A stretch of DNA of 64,000 nucleotides from Streptomyces macrolidinus. Lineage in GTDB: Bacteria; Actinomycetota; Actinomycetes; Streptomycetales; Streptomycetaceae. Both the position numbers and the translations under genes were made by a program. Shown piece by piece: positions 54,645 to 63,767 of the stretch; the first letter of the stretch is position 1; each line of letters begins with the position of its first letter. The stretch lies in assembly GCF_023887685.1 (NCBI RefSeq), contig NZ_JAMWMR010000001.1, positions 248,001 to 312,000 on the forward strand. The letters are read 5' to 3'. Below the pieces are notes generated by a model that did no database searches, was not told where the DNA came from, and was given only the letters and a program-made list of their open reading frames with translations.

Positions 54645-54650
54645 TAGACT
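54645..54650 (+). promoter_or_regulatory. -10 box, likely leaderless folC start
   Basis: TAGACT seven bases before the GTG at 54658; no Shine-Dalgarno is seen. Confidence 0.5.
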
Positions 54651-54657
54651 GGCCCTC

Positions 54658-56166
54658 GTGAGTGACCTGCCCCCGCGCGACCCCAACGAGAGCGACCCCT
54701 TCGAGCAGATCGTCGCGGACGAGACCGGGCGTGACCCCGATCTCGCCGTGATCGAGGCCGGCAGCCGCACCCTGCGTACCCAGGGCGGCCCGCCCCAGGC
54801 CGACGTACCCACGCGGCCCACCGACCCCGAGGTCGACAAGGCGCTCCGCGTGGTCGAGGCCGAGCTGGCCACCCGCTGGGGCGAGACCAAGCTGGAGCCG
54901 TCCGTCAGCCGTATCTCGGCCCTGATGGACGTGCTGGGCGAGCCGCAGCGGGCATACCCCTCGATCCACATCACGGGCACCAACGGCAAGACGTCCACCG
55001 CCCGCATGATCGAGGCCCTCCTCGGCGCCTTCGACCTGCGCACCGGCCGCTACACCAGCCCGCACGTGCAGTCGATCACCGAGCGCATCAGCCTCGACGG
55101 CGCCCCCGTCTCCGCCGAGCGCTTCATCGAGACGTACGACGACATCAAGCCGTACGTCGAGATGGTCGACGCCCGGCAGGAGTACCGGCTCTCCTTCTTC
55201 GAGGTGCTCACGGGCATGGCGTACGCGGCCTTCGCGGACGCGCCCGTCGACGTCGCCGTCGTCGAGGTCGGCATGGGCGGAAGCTGGGACGCCACGAACG
55301 TCATCGACGGCGATGTCGCCGTCATCACCCCCATCGACCTCGACCACACCGACCGGCTCGGCGGCACGCCCGGCGAGATCGCCCAGGAGAAGGGCGGCAT
55401 CATCAAGCAGGACGCCACGGTGATCCTCGCTCAGCAGCCGGTCGACGCGGCCCAGGTGCTGCTGAAGAAGGCCGTGGAGGTGGACGCCACCGTGGCCCGC
55501 GAGGGTCTGGAGTTCGGCGTCGTCTCCCGGCAGGTGGCGGTCGGCGGCCAGCTTCTGACCCTGCGCGGCCTCGGCGGCGAGTACCCCGAGGTCTATCTGC
55601 CCCTGCACGGCGCCTACCAGGCGCACAACGCCGCCGTGGCGCTCGCCGCGGTCGAGGCGTTCTTCGGCGTCGGCTCCCAGCGCCCCGAGCCGCTGGACGC
55701 CGACACGGTCCGCAAGGCCTTCGCGACGGTGTCGTCCCCCGGCCGCCTGGAGGTCGTACGGCGCTCCCCGACCGTCGTCCTGGACGCCGCGCACAACCCC
55801 GCGGGCGCCCGCGCCACCGCAGACGCCGTGACCGAGGCGTTCGACTTCAGCCGGCTGATCGGTGTCGTCGGCGTGAGCGGCGACAAGAACGCGCGCGGCC
55901 TGCTGGAGGCGTTCGAGCCGCTGTGCGCCGAGGTCGTCGTCACCCAGAACTCCAGCCACCGCGCGATGGACGTGGACGAGCTGGCCGCGATCGCCGTCGA
56001 GGTCTTCGGCGAGGACCGCGTCCAGGTCGAGCCCCGGCTGCCCGACGCGCTGGAGGCCGCGATCACCCTCGCCGAGGAGGAGGGGGAGTTCGCGGGCGCC
56101 GGCGTCCTCGTCACCGGTTCCGTCATCACCGTCGGCGAGGCCCGACTGCTCCTGGGAAGGGGCTGA
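54658..56166 (+). CDS. folC: folylpolyglutamate / dihydrofolate synthase
   Basis: A 502-residue Mur-ligase family enzyme that adds glutamate to folates (and in many bacteria to dihydropteroate). The GTG at 54658 gives a roughly 60-residue Asp/Pro/Arg-rich N-terminal extension before the catalytic core (VEAELATRWGETKLEPSVSR). P-loop ITGTNGKTST starts near residue 106. The metal-binding Glu region is VAVVEVGMGGSWDATNVID, followed by ITPIDLDHTDRLG and the C-terminal LDAAHNPAGARATADAV. The DUF4233 gene follows by seven bases, so the two are probably co-transcribed. Confidence 0.93.
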   Translation: MSDLPPRDPNESDPFEQIVADETGRDPDLAVIEAGSRTLRTQGGPPQADVPTRPTDPEVDKALRVVEAELATRWGETKLEPSVSRISALMDVLGEPQRAYPSIHITGTNGKTSTARMIEALLGAFDLRTGRYTSPHVQSITERISLDGAPVSAERFIETYDDIKPYVEMVDARQEYRLSFFEVLTGMAYAAFADAPVDVAVVEVGMGGSWDATNVIDGDVAVITPIDLDHTDRLGGTPGEIAQEKGGIIKQDATVILAQQPVDAAQVLLKKAVEVDATVAREGLEFGVVSRQVAVGGQLLTLRGLGGEYPEVYLPLHGAYQAHNAAVALAAVEAFFGVGSQRPEPLDADTVRKAFATVSSPGRLEVVRRSPTVVLDAAHNPAGARATADAVTEAFDFSRLIGVVGVSGDKNARGLLEAFEPLCAEVVVTQNSSHRAMDVDELAAIAVEVFGEDRVQVEPRLPDALEAAITLAEEEGEFAGAGVLVTGSVITVGEARLLLGRG

Positions 56167-56172
56167 CATCCC

Positions 56173-56523
56173 GTGCGTACGCTCTGCGCTTCGACCCTGA
56201 TCGGCGAGTTCTTCGTCATCGGCTTCGCCGGGCTGGTCGCGATGAAGGACCCTGATCTGTCCATGGCCACCGTCTGGACGGTCAGCGGCGTCGCCATGGC
56301 GCTCAGCATCCTGCTGTGCGGCATGCTCACCCGCCCCGGCGGCGTCCAGCTCGGCTGGGCCCTGCAGATCGCGCTGATCGCCTCCGGGTTCTTCGTGACG
56401 ACGATGTTCTTCCTCGGCGCGGTCTTCGCGGCCCTGTGGTGGGCGTCCGTGCACTACGGCAGGAAGATCGACGAGGCGAAGGCACGGTTCGCCGCGAGCG
56501 CCGATGAGGGCAGCCCGGCCTAG
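56173..56523 (+). CDS. DUF4233 small membrane protein
   Basis: A 116-residue protein from the GTG at 56173 with four predicted helices (LIGEFFVIGFAGLVAM, VSGVAMALSILLCGML, LGWALQIALIASGFFV, TTMFFLGAVFAALWWASVHY) and a charged C-terminus. It matches the DUF4233 family, which in actinobacteria is nearly always encoded between folC and ndk. Function is not known. Start is seven bases after the folC stop. Confidence 0.85.
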   Translation: MRTLCASTLIGEFFVIGFAGLVAMKDPDLSMATVWTVSGVAMALSILLCGMLTRPGGVQLGWALQIALIASGFFVTTMFFLGAVFAALWWASVHYGRKIDEAKARFAASADEGSPA

Positions 56524-56623
56524 GACCTTCCGACCGGAGAACTTGACGCTGCGTAACGTTCACCACAGCCTGCCCTGTAGCCTCTACGCACCGCACCACC
56601 GCGACCTGTAAGGAGCCATCCCC

Positions 56624-57037
56624 GTGACCCAGCGCACCCTCGTCCTCCTCAAGCCCGACGCCGTTCGTCGTGGTCTGATCGGCGAGATCATCAGCCGTAT
56701 CGAGCGCAAGGCCGGCTGGACCATCAGCGCGCTGGAGCTGCGTTCCCTGGACCAGGACACGCTGGAGCAGCACTACGGCGAGCACAAGGGCAAGCCCTTC
56801 TACGAGCCGCTGGTGGAGTTCATGTCCTCCGGCCCGGTCGTCGCGCTCGTGGTCGAGGGCGAGCGGGTCATCGAGGGCGTGCGCGCGCTCGCCGGTCCGA
56901 CCGACCCGATCGCCGCCGCGCCCGGCTCCATCCGCGGTGACTTCGGTGTGATCGTGCGCGAGAACCTGATCCACGCCTCCGACTCCGAGGAGTCCGCCGA
57001 GCGCGAGCTGAAGATCTTCTTCCCTGGCCGCTTCTGA
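56624..57037 (+). CDS. ndk: nucleoside diphosphate kinase
   Basis: A 137-residue enzyme that transfers the gamma phosphate from ATP to NDPs through a phosphohistidine. The ATP/NDP site motif is TLVLLKPDAVRRGLIGEI, and the catalytic His is H117 in NLIHASDSEESAERE. Kpn-loop residues and the terminal EIKIFF-like segment (ELKIFFPGRF) are present. The start is well supported by AAGGAG upstream. A separate promoter may lie in the 100 bases after the DUF4233 gene. Confidence 0.96.
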   Translation: MTQRTLVLLKPDAVRRGLIGEIISRIERKAGWTISALELRSLDQDTLEQHYGEHKGKPFYEPLVEFMSSGPVVALVVEGERVIEGVRALAGPTDPIAAAPGSIRGDFGVIVRENLIHASDSEESAERELKIFFPGRF

Positions 57038-57399
57038 TTCCCGGCCACTTCTGATCCCCGGCCGCTTCCGGGCACACGATCACACCGCGCTGAACTCGTT
57101 CGGTGCATGGCTTCTGAGGGTGCGTCACATCACTCGGAAGCTTGAACGGGGGCGATCGCGGCACGCGACCCCGAAATCCCGGCCGTTCCCCGGCATATGC
57201 GTGCCGTTCGGGGGAACGGCTACCCCCGAACGATCGTCTCCTGGAGCGAGGAGGCCCGTGATCTGCTGACAATGGCAGCGACCCTCGCGTTGTGCGCGTG
57301 CGGGCGAGACTACGATGGAAGCCTTCGCGTCACAGCACCCACTCCGCCGCCCCGACAGAGCTGTCCACAGCTCCGCCCGGGAAGGCCAGACGAATCCTG
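57038..57399. other. intergenic region ndk / mreB
   Basis: About 360 bases upstream of the cell-shape cluster. Contains a roughly threefold repeat of TTCCCGGCC/TTCTGATTCCC words near 57030-57065 just after ndk, and presumably the mre promoters. No ORF or RNA structure is convincing. Confidence 0.5.
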
Positions 57400-58431
57400 A
57401 TGGGGAACTCAATGTCGTTCATCGGCCGTGACATGGCTGTCGACCTCGGGACCGCCAACACGCTGGTGTACGTCAGGGGTCGCGGGATCGTACTCAACGA
57501 ACCGTCCGTCGTCGCGATCAACACCAACACCGGTGGCATCCTCGCGGTCGGCGCGGAAGCGAAGAAGATGATCGGCCGGACGCCCGGCAACATCGTGGCC
57601 GTGCGCCCGTTGAAGGACGGCGTGATCGCCGACTTCGAGATCACCGAGCGGATGCTCCGCTACTTCATCCTGAAGATCCACAAGCGGCGGTATCTGGCTC
57701 GTCCGCGGGTCGTCGTCTGTGTGCCCTCGGGCATCACGGGCGTCGAGCGCCGCGCCGTGATCGAGGCGTCCTCCCAGGCCGGTGCCCGCCAGGTCCACAT
57801 CATCGAGGAGCCGATGGCCGCGGCCATCGGCTCCGGCCTGCCGGTCCACGAGGCCACGGGCAACATGGTGGTGGACATCGGCGGCGGCACCACGGAGGTC
57901 GCGGTCATCTCGCTCGGCGGCATCGTCACCGCCCAGTCCATCCGCGTCGCGGGCGACGAGCTGGACAACGCGATCATCCAGCACGTCAAGAAGGAGTACT
58001 CGCTCCTCCTCGGCGAGCGGACGGCCGAACAGATCAAGATCACGATCGGTTCCGCGTACGAACTCGACGCCGACGAGCACACCGAGATCCGCGGCCGGGA
58101 CCTGGTCTCCGGGCTGCCCAAGACCGTGGTCATCTCGGCGGCCGAGGTCCGCAAGGCCATCGAGGAACCGGTCAACGCGATCGTGGACGCGGTCAAGACG
58201 ACCCTCGACAAGTGCCCGCCGGAGCTGTCCGGCGACGTCATGGACCGGGGCATCGTCCTCACCGGCGGCGGCGCCCTGCTGCGCGGCCTCGACGAGCGGC
58301 TGCGCCGCGAGACCGGGATGCCGATCCACATCGCCGAGGACCCGCTGGACAGCGTGGCGCTCGGTTCCGGCAAATGTGTCGAGGAGTTCGAGGCACTCCA
58401 GCAGGTACTGGACGCCCAGCCTCGCCGATGA
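57400..58431 (+). CDS. mreB: rod-shape-determining actin homologue MreB
   Basis: A 343-residue bacterial actin. The ATG at 57400 gives [20 protein letters not shown], which I recall as the S. coelicolor N-terminus; the ATG at 57412 with a GGGGA site is an alternative. Phosphate 1 loop is [13 protein letters not shown], phosphate 2 [19 protein letters not shown], connect regions and adenosine loop ([15 protein letters not shown]) are intact. In Streptomyces MreB assembles at sporulation septa and protects spore walls rather than directing hyphal growth. It leads the mreB-mreC-mreD-PBP2-rodA series; mreC follows after 210 bases. Confidence 0.95.
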   Translation: MGNSMSFIGRDMAVDLGTANTLVYVRGRGIVLNEPSVVAINTNTGGILAVGAEAKKMIGRTPGNIVAVRPLKDGVIADFEITERMLRYFILKIHKRRYLARPRVVVCVPSGITGVERRAVIEASSQAGARQVHIIEEPMAAAIGSGLPVHEATGNMVVDIGGGTTEVAVISLGGIVTAQSIRVAGDELDNAIIQHVKKEYSLLLGERTAEQIKITIGSAYELDADEHTEIRGRDLVSGLPKTVVISAAEVRKAIEEPVNAIVDAVKTTLDKCPPELSGDVMDRGIVLTGGGALLRGLDERLRRETGMPIHIAEDPLDSVALGSGKCVEEFEALQQVLDAQPRR

Positions 58432-58641
58432 CACCCCCCAGCGATCCCGCCGTACGAGACGAACTCCCCTCGTGCGGCGGATCGTTGATATAGAGGCATA
58501 AGCTCCCCCATAACATCCCCGGAATCCCGCCCACCGGGTCGCGCCTCGCCAGGTACGGCCTGCCGGGTTCGTACCCACCGGGCATCGCGGACCCCGGGGC
58601 CCGCCCCACACATTCCGACGAGGAAGGCACGGCCGCCGCAC

Positions 58642-59589
58642 GTGAGGGACACACGAGAGAGCCGGCTGCTCCTGGTGCTGCTGATCGCCATCGCGTTCGC
58701 ACTGATCACGGTGGACATCCGCGGCGGTCAGGACTCACCGGTCGAAGGTGCCCGCCAGGCCGCTGCCACGGTCTTCGGCCCGATCGAGAACGGGGTGTCG
58801 TCCGCCGTCGACCCCGTGGGCAACGCGATCGACGCCGTACGCGACTCGGGCAGCAGGCACGATCGCATCGCCCAGCTCGAACGCGCCAACGCGGCGCTGA
58901 AGGCGAAGCTGGGCAGCGACGACCGCAACCGCAGCCGCGTCAAGCAACTCGACAAGATGATCCGGGTCGCCGGCGAGGGCCAGTACGGGATCAAGGGCGC
59001 CCAGGTCATCGCCATAGGAGCGGCCCAGGGCTTCTCCTGGACCGTCACCATCGACCTGGGCGCGAGCGACGGCATCAAGCGCGACATGACCGTCCTCAAC
59101 GGTGACGGACTGGTCGGCCGTGTCACCACCGTCGGCCCCAGCACCTCCACCGTGCTCCTGGCCAACGACCCGGACTTCAGCGTCGGCACCCGCATGGAGA
59201 ACAGCGACGAACTCGGCTTCGCCTCCGGACAGGGCGACCGCGCGCTGCGCGTCCAACTCCTCAACGCCAAGGCCGATGTGAAGAAGGGCAACCGCCTCGT
59301 CACCTTCGGCTCGGAGGCCGACAAGCCCTTCGTGCCCGGTGTCCCGGTCGGTGTGGTCTCCCGGGTCGACCCCTCCGGCGGTGACCTGACCCGCACGATC
59401 TATGTGAAGCCGTTCGTCTCCTTCAGCAAGCTCGATGTCGTCGGCGTCGTCGTCCAGGCACCGAAGAGGGACCCGCGCGACACGGTCCTGCCCCCGAAGC
59501 CCCAGCCGACGCCGACGCCGACCGTGACGGTCACCGTCACCCCCTCGACCGCCGCGTACGAAGAAGACGGCGAGCCGTCGGACTACTAG
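58642..59589 (+). CDS. mreC: cell-shape protein MreC
   Basis: A 315-residue protein from the GTG at 58642. One N-terminal membrane helix (RLLLVLLIAIAFALITV, about residues 8-25) is followed by a coiled-coil region (AQLERANAALKAKLGSD) and the extracytoplasmic beta-rich MreC domain (VIAIGAAQGFSWTVTIDLGA, GDGLVGRVTTVGPSTSTVLL). A Pro/Thr repeat tail (PTPTPTVTVTVTPST) ends the protein. It links MreB to the wall synthases. mreD follows by 12 bases. Confidence 0.94.
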   Translation: MRDTRESRLLLVLLIAIAFALITVDIRGGQDSPVEGARQAAATVFGPIENGVSSAVDPVGNAIDAVRDSGSRHDRIAQLERANAALKAKLGSDDRNRSRVKQLDKMIRVAGEGQYGIKGAQVIAIGAAQGFSWTVTIDLGASDGIKRDMTVLNGDGLVGRVTTVGPSTSTVLLANDPDFSVGTRMENSDELGFASGQGDRALRVQLLNAKADVKKGNRLVTFGSEADKPFVPGVPVGVVSRVDPSGGDLTRTIYVKPFVSFSKLDVVGVVVQAPKRDPRDTVLPPKPQPTPTPTVTVTVTPSTAAYEEDGEPSDY

Positions 59590-59601
59590 GAGCCGAACCA
59601 G

Positions 59602-60273
59602 ATGCGCCTCAACCGGATTCTGCTCGCCACGCCCCTGGTGATCGTCGCCCTCGTGATCCAGGTGAGCGTGCTCGCCCGCCTCCATCTCCCCGGCGCCGTC
59701 CCCGATCTGGTGCTGCTGACCGTCGTCGCCCTCGCCCTGGTCTACGGGCACGTCGGCGGCAGCCTCATCGGCTTCGGCGCCGGGCTGCTCTCCGACCTCG
59801 CCCCGCCCGCCGACCACGCCGCCGGCCGCTACGCCCTCGTGCTCTGCGTCATCGGCTATCTCGCCGGGCTCGCCCGGCCCGAGAACGGCCGCCCCAGGTC
59901 CGCGACCGGCCCGATGGCCGTCGTGGTCGCCGCCGCGATCGGCTCGACCCTGCTGTACGCGAGCGTGGGCGCCCTCGTCGGGGACACCGCCGCCCGCCAT
60001 GTGGGCCTGGGCGGCCTGCTGTTCACGGCCGCGGTGTACGACCTGCTGCTCGCGCCCTTCGTGGTCCCCGGACTGATGGCGCTGGCCCGCAAGCTCGACA
60101 ACGACCCCCTCGCCGAGACCGGCGGCTCAGCCAAGGCGGCCGATGTCGCCTCCGGCCGGCTCTCCTCCGGTACCGGGCTGAGCCTCGGCGGCCGACGCGG
60201 CGGACTGCGCGTCAGGGCGGCCAAGGCGCGGGTGGCGCGCGCGGGCCGCATCAAGGGGGTCAAGCGGCTGTGA
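59602..60273 (+). CDS. mreD: rod-shape-determining membrane protein MreD
   Basis: A 223-residue protein with five to six membrane helices (LLATPLVIVALVIQVSVLA, LVLLTVVALALVYG, LIGFGAGLLSDLAPPADHA, which holds the conserved G-x-x-x-D segment, and YDLLLAPFVVPGLMAL). A longer than usual basic C-terminal tail of about 50 residues (RRGGLRVRAAKARVARAGRI) is cytoplasmic. It overlaps the PBP2 gene by four bases (GTGA), implying coupled translation. Confidence 0.92.
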   Translation: MRLNRILLATPLVIVALVIQVSVLARLHLPGAVPDLVLLTVVALALVYGHVGGSLIGFGAGLLSDLAPPADHAAGRYALVLCVIGYLAGLARPENGRPRSATGPMAVVVAAAIGSTLLYASVGALVGDTAARHVGLGGLLFTAAVYDLLLAPFVVPGLMALARKLDNDPLAETGGSAKAADVASGRLSSGTGLSLGGRRGGLRVRAAKARVARAGRIKGVKRL

Positions 60274-62531
60274 CCAACCTTCCCGAGACCGGACGTACCC
60301 CCCGCGTCCAGATCCGCCTCGTCGTCGTCCAGATCCTCGTCCTCTCCCTCCTCGGCACCCTCGGTGGCCGTCTCTGGTACCTCCAGATCCGCAACGGCGC
60401 GCAGTACGCCAAGGAGGCCTCCGGCAACCACGTCCAGCAGGTCGTCCAGCCCGCCGTGCGCGGCGAGATCCTGGACGCGCGCGGTGTCCCGCTCGCCGAC
60501 AACGAGACCCGGCTCGTGGTCTCCGCCTCCCGCACCGACCTGCTGAAGCTGAAGGACGGCGGCAAGGACGTCCTCACCAGGCTGGCGGGCGTCCTCGGCA
60601 TGAAGCCCCAGGACGTCATGGACAAGGTCCGCCTCTGCGACTCCAAGACGCCCCAGCCCTGCTGGAACGGCTCCCCGTACCAGCCCATCCCCATCACCGA
60701 CGACGCCACCCCCCGCCAGGCCCTCCAACTGCGCGAGCGCTCCGAGGACTTCCCCGGTATCACCGCCGAGCCCGAGGCCGTCCGCCGCTATCCGAGCCCC
60801 GGCGAGGCCAACACCGCCCAGGTCCTCGGCTATCTCTCGCCGGTCACCGACGACGAGATCCAGCGGGCCAAGGACACCGAGGCGCCGTACCTGCGCTCCG
60901 ACCAGGTCGGCCGCTCCGGCCTCGAGCACCAGTACGACCGGGTGCTGCGCGGCAAGGCGGGGGTCACCCGCTACGAGGTCGACAACCTCGGCCGGGTCAT
61001 CGGCAAGGCCAGGAGCGATGCCGCCGAGCCCGGCTCCAACCTGGTCACCAGCATCGACGCCCGCGTCCAGCGGGTCGCCGAGTACGAGCTGAACGAGGCG
61101 ATGAAGGCCGCCCGCGGTCAGTTCGACAAGATCACGGGCAAGAACTACAAGGCCGACTCCGGCGCCGTCGTCGTGATGGAGGCCAAGACCGGCCGTGTCG
61201 TCGCCATGGCCTCCAACCCGGCCTACGACCCGAACGTCTGGGTCGGCGGCATCTCCGCCAAGGACTACAAGAAGCTCACCGGCAAGAAGGCCGACAATCC
61301 GCTGCTGAACCGGGCCATCCAGGGCCAGTCGGCGCCCGGCTCCACCTTCAAGGTGGTCTCCACGGCCGCCGCCGTCGAGGCCGGCTACAAGTTCGACGGC
61401 GAATACCCCTGCACCAGCGACTACACGGTCGGCACCCAGGTCTTCAAGAACTTCGAAGGGGAGAACTTCGGCCCGATCTCGCTCGGCCGGGCGCTGGAGG
61501 TCTCCTGCGACACCGTCTTCTACGGCCTCGCGGACAACGAGTGGAAGAAGGACGGCGGAATCAATCCCAAGAAGGGGCAGCCCAAGGACTACTTCTTCAA
61601 GGCCGCCCACCAGTTCGGACTCGGCAGGACCACCGGGATCGACCTGCCGAACGAGGTCACCGGCCGCGTCCCCGACCGCCAGTGGAAGCAGCGCTACTGG
61701 GAGGCCAACAAGGACGACTGGTGCAAGACCGGCAAGAAGGACGGCGACTACGTCGAGCAGATCGCGTACGAGAACTGCATCGAGGGCAACAAGATGCGCG
61801 AGGGTGACGCGATCAACTACTCCATCGGGCAGGGCGACACCCTGGTGACCCCGATCCAGGAAGCCGTCATCTACTCGGCCATCGCCAACGGCGGCACGCT
61901 GTGGAACCCGAGCATCGGCAAGGCCGTCGTCAGCGCCGACGGCAAGCGGATCAGCGAGATCCAGCCCAGGTCGCACGGGCGGCTGCCGATCGACAAGAAG
62001 ACACGGGACGTCATGGAGGAAGCCCTCGCGGGCGTCGTCACCCGCGGTACCGCCGCCTGGAAGTTCGGCGGCTGGCCACAGGACAAGATCCCGCTGCACG
62101 CCAAGACCGGTACCGCCGAGGTCTACGGCAAGCAGACGACGTCCTGGCTGTCCACGTACTCCAAGGACTACGCGGTCATCATGACCATCTCCCAGGCCGG
62201 TACGGGTTCGGGCGCCTCCGGTGAGGCCATCCACAACATCTACAACGCCCTGTACGGCGTGCAGAAGGACGGCTCGATCGACAAGAAGAAGGCCCTGCTG
62301 TACACCCCGCAGCGAGACCTCCCGAAGATCGAGCCCGACGGCACGATCGTGGCCCCGAAGATCGAGAAGTACGACCCGCGTGCCCAGCAGGCCGACGAAC
62401 AGGCCGACCGGCAGGGCGGGCAGGACACGCCCGCGGACGACCCGGCCGCCACCGTGCCCCCGCCGAACGACAACGACCGCACCCGCAGGCGCACGGACCG
62501 CCCGCGGAAGAGGCGGAGGACCCTCACGTGA
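60270..62531 (+). CDS. mrdA: penicillin-binding protein 2 (class B transpeptidase)
   Basis: A 753-residue class B PBP, one N-terminal anchor (VQILVLSLLGTLGGRLWYLQ), a dimerisation/pedestal domain (about 50-280) and a transpeptidase domain. Active-site motifs: S358-T-F-K361 (APGSTFKVVS), S412-C-D414 in place of the usual SxN (EVSCDTVFYG), and K612-T-G (AKTGTAEVYG). The SCD variant is typical of PBP2-type actinobacterial enzymes. A Pro/Asp/Arg-rich tail of about 60 residues ends the protein. It crosslinks peptidoglycan with its coupled RodA partner; the two genes overlap by four bases. In Streptomyces it contributes to spore-wall synthesis. Confidence 0.94.
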   Translation: MTNLPETGRTPRVQIRLVVVQILVLSLLGTLGGRLWYLQIRNGAQYAKEASGNHVQQVVQPAVRGEILDARGVPLADNETRLVVSASRTDLLKLKDGGKDVLTRLAGVLGMKPQDVMDKVRLCDSKTPQPCWNGSPYQPIPITDDATPRQALQLRERSEDFPGITAEPEAVRRYPSPGEANTAQVLGYLSPVTDDEIQRAKDTEAPYLRSDQVGRSGLEHQYDRVLRGKAGVTRYEVDNLGRVIGKARSDAAEPGSNLVTSIDARVQRVAEYELNEAMKAARGQFDKITGKNYKADSGAVVVMEAKTGRVVAMASNPAYDPNVWVGGISAKDYKKLTGKKADNPLLNRAIQGQSAPGSTFKVVSTAAAVEAGYKFDGEYPCTSDYTVGTQVFKNFEGENFGPISLGRALEVSCDTVFYGLADNEWKKDGGINPKKGQPKDYFFKAAHQFGLGRTTGIDLPNEVTGRVPDRQWKQRYWEANKDDWCKTGKKDGDYVEQIAYENCIEGNKMREGDAINYSIGQGDTLVTPIQEAVIYSAIANGGTLWNPSIGKAVVSADGKRISEIQPRSHGRLPIDKKTRDVMEEALAGVVTRGTAAWKFGGWPQDKIPLHAKTGTAEVYGKQTTSWLSTYSKDYAVIMTISQAGTGSGASGEAIHNIYNALYGVQKDGSIDKKKALLYTPQRDLPKIEPDGTIVAPKIEKYDPRAQQADEQADRQGGQDTPADDPAATVPPPNDNDRTRRRTDRPRKRRRTLT

Positions 62532-63727
62532 CCGGCGCGAACAACTTCTCCGTCTCCGGGTACGGCCCGGAGCGGGCCAACTGGACCCGGGTCTTCGCCC
62601 GGGACGGCCTCGCCCGCCGCCTCGACTGGCCGATACTGCTGTCGGCCATGGCCCTGTCCATGATCGGCGCCGCCCTCGTCTACTCGGCCACCCGGGGCCG
62701 TACCGAGATCAACCACGGTGACCCGTACTACTTCCTCGTACGGCATCTGATGAACGTCGGCATCGGCTTCGCCCTGATGGTCGGCACGATCTGGCTCGGC
62801 CATCGCACCCTGCGCAACGTCGTACCGATCCTGTACGGCCTCTCGCTGGTCGGCGTGCTGCTGGTGCTCACCCCGCTCGGCGCGACCATCAACGGCAACC
62901 GCAACTGGCTCGTCTTCGGCGGCGGGTTCTCCCTCCAGCCCTCCGAGTTCACCAAGATCACCATCATCCTGGGCATGGCGATGCTGCTCGCCGCCCGGGT
63001 CGACGCGGGGGACAAGGAGTACCCCGACCACCGGACCGTGGCCCAGGCCCTCGGGCTGGCCGCGATCCCGATGGCGATCGTGATGCTCATGCCCGACCTC
63101 GGCTCGGTCATGGTCATGGTGGTCACGGTGCTGGGCGTGCTGCTCGCCTCCGGCGCCTCCAACCGCTGGATCTTCGGCCTGCTCGGCGCGGGCGCCGTGG
63201 GCGCGATCGCCGTCTGGCAACTGCACATCCTGGACGAGTACCAGATCAACCGCTTCGCCGCCTTCGCCAACCCCAGCCTCGACCCCTCCGGCGTCGGCTA
63301 CAACACCAGCCAGGCACGGATCGCGATCGGCTCCGGCGGACTGACCGGCGCGGGCCTCTTCCACGGCTCGCAGACGACCGGTCAGTTCGTCCCCGAGCAG
63401 CAGACCGACTTCGTCTTCTCGGTCGCGGGCGAGGAACTCGGCTTCGTCGGCGCGGGCCTGATCATCGTGCTCCTCGGTGTCGTCCTGTGGCGCGCCTGCC
63501 GCATCGCCCGGGAGACCACCGAGCTGTACGGCACGATCGTCGCGGCCGGGATCATTGCCTGGTTCGCCTTCCAGTCCTTCGAGAACATCGGGATGACGCT
63601 CGGCATCATGCCCGTCGCCGGTCTGCCACTCCCGTTCGTGTCGTACGGCGGCTCGTCCATGTTCGCCGTCTGGATCGCGGTGGGCCTGCTCCAGTCGATC
63701 CGGGTCCAGCGGCCGATGTCTGCGTAG
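62528..63727 (+). CDS. rodA: SEDS-family peptidoglycan glycosyltransferase RodA (Sfr)
   Basis: A 399-residue membrane protein with about ten helices of the FtsW/RodA/SpoVE family. It is a lipid II polymerase paired with PBP2. Visible landmarks: GATINGNRNWLVFGGGFSLQ then PSEFTKI (the conserved W-x-x-x-G-x-x-x-Q-P-S-E-x-x-K motif), the extracellular loop NPSLDPSGVGYNTSQARIAI with the catalytic-region Asp, and FVSYGGSSMFAVWIAVGLLQ near the C-terminus. In S. coelicolor this gene is named sfr. The last gene of the cluster. Confidence 0.94.
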   Translation: MTGANNFSVSGYGPERANWTRVFARDGLARRLDWPILLSAMALSMIGAALVYSATRGRTEINHGDPYYFLVRHLMNVGIGFALMVGTIWLGHRTLRNVVPILYGLSLVGVLLVLTPLGATINGNRNWLVFGGGFSLQPSEFTKITIILGMAMLLAARVDAGDKEYPDHRTVAQALGLAAIPMAIVMLMPDLGSVMVMVVTVLGVLLASGASNRWIFGLLGAGAVGAIAVWQLHILDEYQINRFAAFANPSLDPSGVGYNTSQARIAIGSGGLTGAGLFHGSQTTGQFVPEQQTDFVFSVAGEELGFVGAGLIIVLLGVVLWRACRIARETTELYGTIVAAGIIAWFAFQSFENIGMTLGIMPVAGLPLPFVSYGGSSMFAVWIAVGLLQSIRVQRPMSA

Positions 63728-63755
63728 ACGGGGTGAACGTCGCCCGCGGCGGCAC

Positions 63756-63761
63756 TAGATT
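63756..63761 (+). promoter_or_regulatory. -10 box, likely leaderless start of the CYTH gene
   Basis: TAGATT six bases before the ATG at 63768, without a Shine-Dalgarno. Confidence 0.5.
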
Positions 63762-63767
63762 CGGTGC

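Noticed and set aside
54640..56454. 604-codon open frame on the - strand
   Set aside because: Antisense to folC, which has all Mur-ligase motifs.
59856..62234. 792-codon open frame on the - strand
   Set aside because: Antisense to PBP2 and mreD; a GC-bias shadow.
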